From NCBI GenBank assembly GCA_944386495.1, contig CALXBE010000001.1, forward strand, positions 117,583 to 181,582: DNA of 64,000 nucleotides, written 5' to 3'. The DNA is from an uncultured Gemmiger sp. GTDB lineage: Bacteria > Bacillota > Clostridia > Oscillospirales > Ruminococcaceae. The position numbers and the translations under genes are program-made. How positions within the stretch are numbered: position 1 is the first letter of the stretch; each line of letters begins with the position of its first letter. The notes below the pieces were generated by a model that had not been told where the DNA came from, made no database searches, and saw only the letters and a list, made by a program, of their open reading frames with translations. Positions 8,658-16,695 of the stretch are shown in pieces.

Positions 8658-10494
8658 AGCAGGGACCTCCCAACAGTTGATTGGCGCCGCAGCCGCTGCA
8701 AGCCTTGTTGCAGGGGCGGGTGGTGACAGCTTGCAGGGCCTTCTGATACTCCCGCACCAGGAACTCATGGGTCACACCATAGTCCATATGGCTCCAGGGA
8801 GTAATTTCATCCAGGCCGATGGTCCGGTAAGCATAGAAGGCTGGATCAATGCCGCACTTCTTGAAGGCTTCCAGCCAGGTATCGTAGTGGAAGCACTCGT
8901 CCCAGCCGTCGAAGAAGCAGCCGTTCCGGTATGCTTCCACCATGACAGGAGCCAGACGGCGGTTCCCCTTGGCCACCACTGCTTCCAGGAAACTGATGTC
9001 GCTGAAATGGCAGTTCACCTTTACCTTCCGGCTCCGGACCGCAGCCCGCAGGTGAGCCTGTTTTTCCTCCAGCATTTCCATAGTGTCCTGGGGACAGAAC
9101 TGGAATGGAGTGTGGGGCTTGGGCACAAAGCAGGCACAGCTGATGGTGACCTGAACGCTTCCCTTGCCCTTGGGCTTGTCCTTGATAGCATAGAACAGGT
9201 CCACGATCCGGTGAGCGGTATCGGCGATTCCCTCAATGTCCTCCATGGTCTCGGTGGGCAGGCCCATCATAAAGTAGAGCTTTACGCTGGTATACCCCGC
9301 CTTGAAGGCGATGGTGCAGGTCCTCTCGATTTCCTCCCAGGTGACATTCTTATTGATCACATCCCGCAGCCGCTGGGTGCCCGCTTCCGGGGCAAAGGTC
9401 AGGCCGCTTTTCCGGACCTTGGTGGTCTTTTCAATAAGGCTCTCGCTGAAGTTGTCCACCCGGAGACTGGGCAGGGCAATGTTCACATGTTCCTTCTCCA
9501 CCCAGGTGTTCATCCGGTCCAGCAGTTCCTCCAGCTGGCTGTGGTCGCTGGTGGAAAGGCTGGTCAGGCTGACCTCCTCATACCCGGTGTTGGCGCAAAG
9601 GTCCCGGGCCGCCTGGTCCAGTCCCTCTGCGTCCCGCTGGCGCATGGGCCGGTAGATAAATCCGGCCTGACAGAACCGGCAGCCACGGACACAGCCCCGG
9701 AGGACCTCCACCTGGGCCCGGTCATGGATGGCTCCAATGAGAGGAACCACAAAGTTCACCGGCGGCTTATAGGCGTTCATATCCTTCAGGATGGCCTTGG
9801 TAACCACCGCAGGAACACCGGGATGGTTGGGAGTGATGGCATGGATGCGGCCATCCTCCTCATACTCCACATCATAGAAAGCAGGCACATATACCCCGGG
9901 GATTTTTGCCAGCCGGAGAAGAAGTTCCTCCTTGGAGATTCCCTCCTTCTTGGCTTGCTCCACCTGAGCACAGAGACTCTGGAGCTGGTCCTCCCCTTCT
10001 CCCAGCTGCATTACATCAAAGAAGGGTGCCACCGGTTCCCCGTTGCAGACACAGGGGCCGCCGGCAATGATTAAAGGCCATTCCTCTCCCCGGTCCTTGG
10101 CATAAAAAGGAATCCCCGCCAAATCCAGCATGGCCAGGATATTGGTAAAGGACATCTCATACTGGAGGGTAAAGCCCACAATATCAAAGCTGGTCAGGGG
10201 GTCCTTGCTTTCCAGGGTATAGAGGGGAATCCCCAGCTGTTCCATCTGCTCCTTCATGTCCAGCCAGGGCATGAAAGCCCGCTCCATCCACCAGTTGGGA
10301 TGGGCGTTGATCAGTTCATAGAGTATCTTCTCCCCCAAAAAGGACATGCCTACCTCGTAGGTATCGGGGAAGCAGAAGGCGAACCGCAGGTCCACCTTTT
10401 CCTTATCCTTATATACACAGCCAGGCTCTCCGCCGGTATACCGGCCGGGCTTCTGCACCATGGCAAGAGCCTGTTTCAGTTTCGGGTCCAACAT
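8629..10494 (-). CDS. TIGR03960 family radical SAM protein with B12-binding-like domain
   Basis: The 621-residue protein has an N-terminal cobalamin-binding-like region (about 40-200). The radical SAM cluster motif CVRGCRFCQAGF follows, with Cys268, Cys272 and Cys275. A cysteine-rich tail (PCNKACSGCGAN) may hold a second cluster. Length and motifs fit the uncharacterised TIGR03960 family that travels with DUF2344. The start ATG has GAGAGGAAAC upstream. A promoter is visible at 10545-10573. The reaction is not established; it should be oxygen-sensitive and cytoplasmic. Confidence 0.92.
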   Translation of the reverse strand: MLDPKLKQALAMVQKPGRYTGGEPGCVYKDKEKVDLRFAFCFPDTYEVGMSFLGEKILYELINAHPNWWMERAFMPWLDMKEQMEQLGIPLYTLESKDPLTSFDIVGFTLQYEMSFTNILAMLDLAGIPFYAKDRGEEWPLIIAGGPCVCNGEPVAPFFDVMQLGEGEDQLQSLCAQVEQAKKEGISKEELLLRLAKIPGVYVPAFYDVEYEEDGRIHAITPNHPGVPAVVTKAILKDMNAYKPPVNFVVPLIGAIHDRAQVEVLRGCVRGCRFCQAGFIYRPMRQRDAEGLDQAARDLCANTGYEEVSLTSLSTSDHSQLEELLDRMNTWVEKEHVNIALPSLRVDNFSESLIEKTTKVRKSGLTFAPEAGTQRLRDVINKNVTWEEIERTCTIAFKAGYTSVKLYFMMGLPTETMEDIEGIADTAHRIVDLFYAIKDKPKGKGSVQVTISCACFVPKPHTPFQFCPQDTMEMLEEKQAHLRAAVRSRKVKVNCHFSDISFLEAVVAKGNRRLAPVMVEAYRNGCFFDGWDECFHYDTWLEAFKKCGIDPAFYAYRTIGLDEITPWSHMDYGVTHEFLVREYQKALQAVTTRPCNKACSGCGANQLLGGPCFEYNQNLVH

Positions 10495-10544
10495 TCTTTG
10501 TTTCCTCTCCCGGCGGAAGTCTCCGCCGCTTTCACTGTCCTACT

Positions 10545-10573
10545 ATTGTAACCGATTCCTGTAAAAAAAGCAA
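10545..10573 (-). promoter_or_regulatory. Promoter of the radical SAM/DUF2344 operon
   Basis: -35 TTGCTT (10568-10573), 17-nt spacer, -10 TACAAT (10545-10550). The leader contains a hairpin, GGCGGA-GACT-TCCGCC (10512-10527), just before the ribosome site. Confidence 0.6.
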
Positions 10574-10574
10574 T

Positions 10575-11009
10575 TTAATATCCCTGCCCCATCTCTTCCA
10601 GAGCCTGGCGTATCCGGGCCCCGTCCAGTCTGCCCAGGGGGATAAGATTGAACAGCCCCATCCAAAGATTCACACCCCCGAACCAGTATCCCCCATAGCT
10701 GGCCTGAATCTGCATGGCCAGAAAGCAGAGCCCGCCCAGGGCAAGGTTTACCGCCGGGCCTGCCGTCGCCAGTATCAGCAGTTCCCTGGGAGTAAAATCA
10801 GACTGGGGTGCTTCCATCCCTATCCCCGCCGGGGAGATGGAGATTCTGGGCAGCCGCCCCATGAGAAGAAAATAGGCCCAGGCGTGGCCCGCCTCATGAA
10901 GCAGGGCTGCCAGAAGTCCCATTCTGCCAATGGCCAACCCGTCCCGGCTCAGAAGAAGAATCATTACCAGGCAGGTGAGAAAGGGATATTTCCAGCTGAT
11001 ATATTTCAT
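10575..11009 (-). CDS. M50 family intramembrane metalloprotease, SpoIVFB-like
   Basis: This short, 144-residue, very hydrophobic protein has the site-2-protease zinc motif HEAGH (38-42) in a membrane helix and the second motif NLIPLGRLDG (121-130) near the end. It is about half the length of Bacillus SpoIVFB and lacks a C-terminal CBS domain. Its start overlaps the stop of the M23 gene as ATGA. The M23-then-M50 order matches spoIVFA-spoIVFB, where the protease activates the mother-cell sigma factor. I infer the same role, but a sporulation-independent protease cannot be excluded. Confidence 0.82.
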   Translation of the reverse strand: MKYISWKYPFLTCLVMILLLSRDGLAIGRMGLLAALLHEAGHAWAYFLLMGRLPRISISPAGIGMEAPQSDFTPRELLILATAGPAVNLALGGLCFLAMQIQASYGGYWFGGVNLWMGLFNLIPLGRLDGARIRQALEEMGQGY

Positions 11010-11728
11010 AGGCCCAGCGCCTCCCGTGGATCATACCCTATCTCCCGGTAGAGGAGTTCAAAATGGAGATGAGGTCCCGTTACATTTCCCGTACTTCCCG
11101 ATGTGCCCAGGACCTGTCCCGCCTTTACCGGCTGGCCGGTGCGGACAAATAAGTATTGCATGTGGGCATACAGGGTGGTCAGGTGGTCCTGATGGGCCAC
11201 CACCACATAGTTGCCGTAACTGTTGCTCCAGGTGGCTTTCACCACCACTCCGTCCGCCGCCGACATAACCGGGGTCCCTTCCCCGGCTCCCAGATCGATT
11301 CCGGTATGGAAGTCATCCCCTTCGCCGGTGGGATTCTCCCGCCAGCCATAGTTGGAGGTTTCCCAAAGGGCAGCCAGGGGACTGTGGAGGATCTGGGTGG
11401 GGACATAACTTTCCTCCGAATAGTTCCAGGGTTTCCTGGTCTGTCCGCTACCGCCCTTTCCCTCTTCCCCCAGCCAGGCCCAGGCAAACCGGACAATGGG
11501 CTGGGGATTGAGAGTTTCCCGGCTCATATATTCCCGGTAGGGGGTCAGGATTCCCGCCAACAGCCCGGGAGAAAGCTGGCCTATCACCGCCAGCACTCCC
11601 ACCAGTAATCCTGTCAGAATGATCTGCATTCTGAGCAGGCTCCCCTTTCCCGGAATCTTTTCCTCCTTGGGTGGTTTCAATACCTGCCGGGTTTCTTCCC
11701 TGCGTTCTTCCAGCATTTTTGCTTCCAT
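11006..11728 (-). CDS. Membrane-anchored M23 (LytM-type) peptidase, SpoIVFA-like
   Basis: The 240-residue protein has a cytoplasmic basic N-terminus, one membrane helix (about 33-52), a linker, and a C-terminal M23 domain (about 125-240). All zinc ligands look intact: His141 and Asp145 in FHTGIDLG, and His222 in PHLHFE. His189 in LYAHM and His220 are the other conserved active-site histidines. Coupling to the M50 protease gene suggests the SpoIVFA position; SpoIVFA tethers and controls SpoIVFB across the forespore membranes. If it is an active endopeptidase it may also cut peptidoglycan. Confidence 0.85.
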   Translation of the reverse strand: MEAKMLEERREETRQVLKPPKEEKIPGKGSLLRMQIILTGLLVGVLAVIGQLSPGLLAGILTPYREYMSRETLNPQPIVRFAWAWLGEEGKGGSGQTRKPWNYSEESYVPTQILHSPLAALWETSNYGWRENPTGEGDDFHTGIDLGAGEGTPVMSAADGVVVKATWSNSYGNYVVVAHQDHLTTLYAHMQYLFVRTGQPVKAGQVLGTSGSTGNVTGPHLHFELLYREIGYDPREALGL

Positions 11729-11770
11729 TCCTTCACCGCCTTCCGGTTGCTATTCTATGCCCTCCTTCTC

Positions 11771-11808
11771 AAAAAAAGACTGCCGCCCGGCAAAACGCCG
11801 GACGGCAG
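11771..11808 (-). terminator. Terminator after ppk1
   Basis: The minus-strand stem CTGCCG-CCGGC / GCCGG-CGGCAG has an AAAA-type loop and is followed by TTTTTTT. It closes the lspA-to-ppk1 operon. Confidence 0.92.
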
Positions 11809-11823
11809 CAGCTGAAACAGATT

Positions 11824-14025
11824 TTATTTTTTACCCCGGACCAGATGACCTACCCATTTCTGGAAAAGGTTCTTTTTGGGTGCAGGACGCTTTTTTGCCA
11901 CGGTCTTTTTTACAATGGGAGTGACCGGTTCCTTGCTCTGGACCGGCTGGGGCTGGGGTTTCCACTGCTCCTGAGGCAGCCACTTATCCCGGAACAGGTC
12001 ATACATGGCCATCTGGCTGTCTACCACGGGGGCATCCTTCTCCCGCTTGACCCTTACATAGCTTCCATCGGGGCGCATTTCCCGGGCATTCACATTATCC
12101 TTAAGTTGTAAAGTCAAAATACTGTACAGCATTTTCTTGAGCCGGGGGTCGTCGATTCTGACCCCCACCTCCACCCGGCGCTGGGTATTCCGGGTAAGGA
12201 AGTCTGCGGAAGCGATGTATACCCGCATATCCTCCCCCTGGCCAAAGCAGTAGATACGGCTGTGTTCCAGATAGCGGCCTACCAGGCTGCGAATCCGGAC
12301 ATTCTCGGTCTTGCCGGGAAGGCCCGCCTTCATGCAGCAGATGCCCCGGACGATCATATCCACCTGAACCCCGGCGCAGGAAGCCTGAGAAATCTTATCA
12401 ATGATCTCCACATCGTTGAGGGAGTTGTTTTTAAGAATCATGGAAGCGGGTTTCCCGGCCATGGCGGCACGAATCTCCCGGTCCATCTCCTCCAGCATAA
12501 CGCTCTTGAACTTGAGGGGAGCCACCAGCAAAGTCTCCACCTGGTCCGTCAAACGGTGAACTGCCAGGTTATTGAACACCGCATTGGCTTCCTCACCGAT
12601 CTTCTGGTCGGAGGTGATGAAGGACAGGTCGGTGTAAAGCTCACTGGTTTTCTCGTTGTAGTTGCCGGTGCCGATCTGGGTGGTGTAATGGTAATCAGAA
12701 CCAACCTTCCGGGTAATGAGGGTCAGCTTGGAGTGTACCTTGTACTCCTCGAAGCCATAGACTACGGTACAGCCGGCTTCCTCCAGCTGACGGGACCAGT
12801 CAATGTTGTTCTGCTCGTCAAACCGGGCCCGCAGTTCCACCAGAGCCAGAACTTCCTTCCCGTTCTCGGCAGCCTCCACCAGTGCGGAGACAACCTGGCT
12901 GTCCTCGGCCAGACGGTAAAGAGTCATCTTGATGGAGATGACATCCGGGTCACTGGCTGCCTGGTGCAGCATTTTAATAAAGGGACGGATGCTCTGGTAG
13001 GGATAGGCCAGCAGCACATCCTGCTTTTCCACCTGCTGAGACAGCTGATATCCTGCGGGAGCCTGCATGGGCCGGGCGGCCGGATAGCTGAAGGAGGGGT
13101 CTTCCTTGGAAATTTTTCCGGCCAGCTTCATCAGGCAGCTCAAGTCCAGAGGAGCCGTCTGGGCCACGGTATGGCCCTGGGGAAGCATAAGCTTTTTGGT
13201 GAAATAATCTGCCACATCCTGGGGGGCCTGGGGCCAGAACTGGAGGCGGACAGCCGCCAGCTTCCGGCGCTTTTTCAGCAGTTCAGTCATCACCTGACGG
13301 AAGTCCACATCGTGGTCCATCATTCCTTCCTGAACCGTGATGTCTGCGTTCCGGGTAGCCCGGATGAGACATTCCTTCTGGACTGCCTTCTTGTCAAAGA
13401 CAGTGGCACCGAAGTGGTAAATCAGTTCCTCCACAAAGCCATAGCTGACCCCGCTCTCTCCCCTGATATACAGGAGCCGGTCAAACTGGCTGCTGATAGG
13501 GATGATTCCGTAGCAGGTGCCATCCTCCTTGGTTTTCAGCTGGGCGCAGTAGTAGATTTCCTTGTTTCTGAGGAACGGGAAAGGATGGCGCTCGTCAATG
13601 ATCTGGGGGCTGAGGACCGGGAAAAGCTCGTTGTCAAAATACTTTTTCCAGAAGTGCTCCTGGTCCTTGTTCAGCTTTTCAAAGTTGATTTTGTGGTATC
13701 CCTTTTCATCCAGGGCCGCCACCAGCTTCTCATAATATTTGTCGCAGGAAAGCTGAAGCTGCCGGTATCTGGGCAGAATTTCTTCCAGCTGCCGCTGGGG
13801 AGTCATGTCGGTAACACTGTCCCGCTTCTTGCTTTTCAGCAGGGTCTGGTCATACAGGCTGCCCACCCGGACCATGAAAAATTCGTCCATGTTGCTTCCG
13901 TAGATGGAAGCGAATTTCAGCCGCTCTGCCAAAGGAAGGTTCTTTTCCTTGGCCAGGGCCAGCACCCGAAGATCAAAATCCAACCAGCTCAGTTCCCGGT
14001 TGATGTAAAGCGTCTCGTCCTTCAT
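11824..14025 (-). CDS. ppk1: Polyphosphate kinase 1
   Basis: The 733-residue enzyme makes polyphosphate from ATP. It has the N, head and two phospholipase-D-like C domains: the first catalytic block EEYKVHSKLTLITRK with the phosphorylated His, IGTGNYNEKTSELYTD, and the second block LEHSRIYCFGQG with YIASADFL. After the normal end near residue 685 there is a basic, proline/lysine-rich tail of about 45 residues ending GHLVRGKK, which is not part of the core enzyme. It follows the ComEA-like gene after nine bases and ends an operon that begins at lspA. Confidence 0.96.
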   Translation of the reverse strand: MKDETLYINRELSWLDFDLRVLALAKEKNLPLAERLKFASIYGSNMDEFFMVRVGSLYDQTLLKSKKRDSVTDMTPQRQLEEILPRYRQLQLSCDKYYEKLVAALDEKGYHKINFEKLNKDQEHFWKKYFDNELFPVLSPQIIDERHPFPFLRNKEIYYCAQLKTKEDGTCYGIIPISSQFDRLLYIRGESGVSYGFVEELIYHFGATVFDKKAVQKECLIRATRNADITVQEGMMDHDVDFRQVMTELLKKRRKLAAVRLQFWPQAPQDVADYFTKKLMLPQGHTVAQTAPLDLSCLMKLAGKISKEDPSFSYPAARPMQAPAGYQLSQQVEKQDVLLAYPYQSIRPFIKMLHQAASDPDVISIKMTLYRLAEDSQVVSALVEAAENGKEVLALVELRARFDEQNNIDWSRQLEEAGCTVVYGFEEYKVHSKLTLITRKVGSDYHYTTQIGTGNYNEKTSELYTDLSFITSDQKIGEEANAVFNNLAVHRLTDQVETLLVAPLKFKSVMLEEMDREIRAAMAGKPASMILKNNSLNDVEIIDKISQASCAGVQVDMIVRGICCMKAGLPGKTENVRIRSLVGRYLEHSRIYCFGQGEDMRVYIASADFLTRNTQRRVEVGVRIDDPRLKKMLYSILTLQLKDNVNAREMRPDGSYVRVKREKDAPVVDSQMAMYDLFRDKWLPQEQWKPQPQPVQSKEPVTPIVKKTVAKKRPAPKKNLFQKWVGHLVRGKK

Positions 14026-14034
14026 GATTTCCTC

Positions 14035-14397
14035 CTATCTGGATATGACTGCCTTATCTTCCCATGCTTCTATCATATTCATTGAGATTCCTTTGACCTG
14101 ATCCACTTCTTCCCAGCTTTCAAAGGGACCGTTTTCCTCCCGGTAGTCCAGAATGGCCTGAGCCTTGGCTTCCCCGATTCCTTCCAAAAGAATCAGCTGT
14201 TCCATGTCTGCAGTATTCAGGTCTACCGGAACCGGCTCTGCCAGTTCTTCCAGGGAGACTTCCGCTGTCGTCTGCCCGCCCAGGCTGTAAGAAGGAAAGA
14301 ATATCCATCCTCCTGCCACCGCTGCCAGGCAGGCCGCCGCCAGAATCCCTTTCCATCCCGGGTCAAACCTTGTCCGGGTACTCTTTGAGCATTCCAT
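14035..14397 (-). CDS. ComEA-like membrane-anchored helix-hairpin-helix protein
   Basis: The 120-residue protein has one N-terminal membrane segment (about 17-35) and a C-terminal helix-hairpin-helix DNA-binding domain: VDLNTADMEQLILLEGIG, then GPFESWEEVDQVKGI. This is the layout of ComEA, the DNA receptor of competence systems, though without ComEC nearby the role is only inferred. I take the ATG at 14395-14397 (GGGAGA upstream). It overlaps the preceding HAD gene by 35 nt. The longer ORF reading adds 46 residues that are a shadow of the HAD gene. Confidence 0.85.
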   Translation of the reverse strand: MECSKSTRTRFDPGWKGILAAACLAAVAGGWIFFPSYSLGGQTTAEVSLEELAEPVPVDLNTADMEQLILLEGIGEAKAQAILDYREENGPFESWEEVDQVKGISMNMIEAWEDKAVISR

Positions 14398-15196
14398 ACA
14401 GATATTCTCCCACGCCGCCTCCGTACAATGCAGAGAGGGTATGCCGGCCTGCGGTCTGCTGGATTTCAGGAGGAGCATCGAAGGAACAGATGGTCTGCCC
14501 TGCCTTCTGGGCCAGGGGCAGGTCCCGCTGGTCATCGGTAAGAAGAACGCAGTTCCGGGGCAAAACCCCTTTCAGCATACACAGTTCCTCAAAGGCCCGT
14601 TCCGGCCGGGCATTCTGGGCCAGAATCACACAGGTGTTGGCATCCTGAGGGCAGATACAGTTCCGTGCCCCGTAGTATTTCCGCCGGGTATGTTCCTGAA
14701 TTTTCCGAATCTGCTCCTCGCTGCCCCGCAGAATCACCTGGAGCCACCCCCGGGGGATTTCATCCAGGGATTTGAGAAGATACCGGACCTTACAGCTTTT
14801 CAGGTTTTCATGGACATAAAGGTTGCTCCGGACCACATACAGTCCGCCGCCCCGAGCCACGATCTCAATTCCCACCGAGGGAAACCGAAGAAGAATATCC
14901 TGAATGGCTACCCGGGCTTCCTGCTCATGAACGCAGGCGGATTTTACCTCTTCCCCCTGGGCCCCATCGTAAATCACCGCACCATTACAGGCGATCACCG
15001 ATTCCGCAGGCATACTGCCCTTGAGCTGATGGAGTATCTCATGGACCGGCTTGCCGCTGATAAAAGCCAGTTGTCCCCCCATCTTTTCAAAGAGCTTGAT
15101 GGCCCACCGGTCACAGGACAGAAGGTCGCCCTTATTGTCCCGCACCGCTGTATCCAGATTGCAAAGGACCAGTCTTTCCTGCAAACCTGTGTTCAT
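14363..15196 (-). CDS. HAD-superfamily (Cof-like) protein with degenerate active site
   Basis: The 277-residue protein has the Cof-type HAD fold order: motif I region LCNLDTAV (12-18), motif II FISGKP (46-50), and a motif IV-like LLTDDQRDLPLA (218-229). The usual first nucleophilic Asp of DxDGT is Asn13, and the motif III lysine before motif IV appears missing (AQNARPERAF). Phosphatase activity is therefore doubtful. It is coupled to rluD (GTG/ATG overlap) and to the ComEA-like gene. It may be a regulatory or binding protein. Confidence 0.8.
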   Translation of the reverse strand: MNTGLQERLVLCNLDTAVRDNKGDLLSCDRWAIKLFEKMGGQLAFISGKPVHEILHQLKGSMPAESVIACNGAVIYDGAQGEEVKSACVHEQEARVAIQDILLRFPSVGIEIVARGGGLYVVRSNLYVHENLKSCKVRYLLKSLDEIPRGWLQVILRGSEEQIRKIQEHTRRKYYGARNCICPQDANTCVILAQNARPERAFEELCMLKGVLPRNCVLLTDDQRDLPLAQKAGQTICSFDAPPEIQQTAGRHTLSALYGGGVGEYLYGMLKEYPDKV

Positions 15197-16116
15197 GAGC
15201 CTTCTCCTCTCAATTTTTTCAAAAACTTCTCAAAGTATTCCGGAAGGGGTGCGTTAAACTCCATGTATTCCCCTGTTGCGGGATGAACAAATCCCAGGGT
15301 TCCTGCATGGAGACACTGTCCTTCCAGTTCCTTAATTACTTTCTGAGGTCCATACACCGGGTCCCCCGCCAGAGGATGCCCGATACTGGCCATGTGAACC
15401 CGGATCTGATGGGTGCGGCCTGTTTTCAGCTTGCACTGAATATGGGTAAAGGTTCCCAGCCGCTCCACCACTTCCCAGCCCGTATAAGCGTACCGGGAAT
15501 TTTTAGGGGTAATGGCCATCTTTTTCCGGTCCTGGGGATGGCGGCCGATGGGTGCTTCCACAAAACCGCTGTCCTCCTTGAAGCCCCCATAGCAAACTGC
15601 CTGATAAATCCGGTTGATGCTGTGGACACTCATCTGGCGGCTCAGTTCCTGGTGGGTAGGGTCATCCTTTGCCACCACTAAAAGGCCGCTGGTATCCTTG
15701 TCTATCCGGTGGACAATACCAGGCCGCAGCTGTCCACCAATCCCGGAAAGTTCTCCGGCACAGTGGTAAAGCAGCGCATTCACCAGCGTACCGTCCGGAT
15801 TGCCCGGAGCGGGATGGACCACCATTCCTTTGGGTTTATACACCACCAGAAGATGGGGGTCCTCATAGTAGATATCCAGAGGAATATTCTGGGGGACTGC
15901 TTCCAGCGGCTGGGCCGGAGGAATCTGCACCAGAATTTCGTCTCCTGCCCGGGTGGTATATTTTTTATTGACCGGTTTTCCGTTGCAGAGAATCAGCTCC
16001 TCCTCCAGCAGATTCTGGAGGGCGCTGCGGGAAAGCCGGTCCTGGGCGGCGGCCAAAAACTTATCCAGCCGCTGTCCTGCCTGGGAAGGCTCCACCAGAA
16101 ATTCAAGCTGCTCCAT
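15193..16116 (-). CDS. RluA/RluD family 23S rRNA pseudouridine synthase
   Basis: The 307-residue protein has an N-terminal S4 RNA-binding domain (about 14-60) and a catalytic domain with GIVHRIDKDTSGLLVVAK, where Asp139 is the catalytic residue. The C-terminal motif KTGRTHQIRVHMASIGHPL is also present. It is close to RluD (which modifies the 23S helix 69 loop), but the exact target is not certain from sequence. It overlaps the lspA 3' end by 14 nt and the HAD gene by 4. lspA-rluD is a common order. Confidence 0.93.
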   Translation of the reverse strand: MEQLEFLVEPSQAGQRLDKFLAAAQDRLSRSALQNLLEEELILCNGKPVNKKYTTRAGDEILVQIPPAQPLEAVPQNIPLDIYYEDPHLLVVYKPKGMVVHPAPGNPDGTLVNALLYHCAGELSGIGGQLRPGIVHRIDKDTSGLLVVAKDDPTHQELSRQMSVHSINRIYQAVCYGGFKEDSGFVEAPIGRHPQDRKKMAITPKNSRYAYTGWEVVERLGTFTHIQCKLKTGRTHQIRVHMASIGHPLAGDPVYGPQKVIKELEGQCLHAGTLGFVHPATGEYMEFNAPLPEYFEKFLKKLRGEGS

Positions 16117-16579
16117 TCTTTTCCTTCTTTCTCATTGTCAGCAGAATGTCCAGAATGTACAGTCCGATTCCCACGCTGATGCAGATGTCCGCAAAGTTGA
16201 AGATTGCGAAATCCATAAATAGAGGGTTGATATAGTCCACCACCGCCTGAGCGGAAACCCGGTCAATCAGGTTGCCCAGACCGCCTCCCAGAATCAGGAG
16301 CCAACCAATGTATTCCAGTTTGGACTGGGGCTTTTTCCTGAGAAGGTATACCAACACCGCTGCCATTGCTATCACTGTAAAAACAATGAGAAACAGCTGA
16401 CGGCCTGCCAGAGAGCCAAAGGCGGCCCCCGTATTCAAAAGGTAGCGCAGTTCCACGATTCCGGGGATCAGCGGCATACTCCCCACAGGTTTCAGGTAAG
16501 CGGTAGCCCAAGCCTTGATAGCCTGGTCCAGCCCGGCCAGCCCCAGGGGGGTCAAGAGTGTAATCAGCCAATACCGCAT
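16103..16579 (-). CDS. lspA: Lipoprotein signal peptidase (signal peptidase II)
   Basis: The 158-residue protein has four membrane helices and the two catalytic aspartates: Asp106 in GNLIDR and Asp131 in FNFADICI. It removes signal peptides from lipid-modified prolipoproteins. The motif LLNTGAAFG corresponds to the family NxGxAFG box. Transcription can begin after the ileS terminator, though I found no convincing promoter. It is the first gene of lspA-rluD-HAD-comEA-ppk1. Confidence 0.96.
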   Translation of the reverse strand: MRYWLITLLTPLGLAGLDQAIKAWATAYLKPVGSMPLIPGIVELRYLLNTGAAFGSLAGRQLFLIVFTVIAMAAVLVYLLRKKPQSKLEYIGWLLILGGGLGNLIDRVSAQAVVDYINPLFMDFAIFNFADICISVGIGLYILDILLTMRKKEKNGAA

Positions 16580-16653
16580 TTAGGTCCTCCATTTTTATCG
16601 GCGGCACCCCCGGATCCGGCGGTCTCAATGGCAGGGCGCCCCTTATATTACAA

Positions 16654-16686
16654 CAAAAGGACGGCGCTTTTATTTCAAAAGCGCCG
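16654..16686 (-). terminator. Terminator after ileS
   Basis: A minus-strand stem CGGCGCTTTT / AAAAGCGCCG with a 5-nt loop, followed by TCC then TTTT. It separates ileS from lspA. Confidence 0.8.
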
Positions 16687-16695
16687 CCCCTGGCA

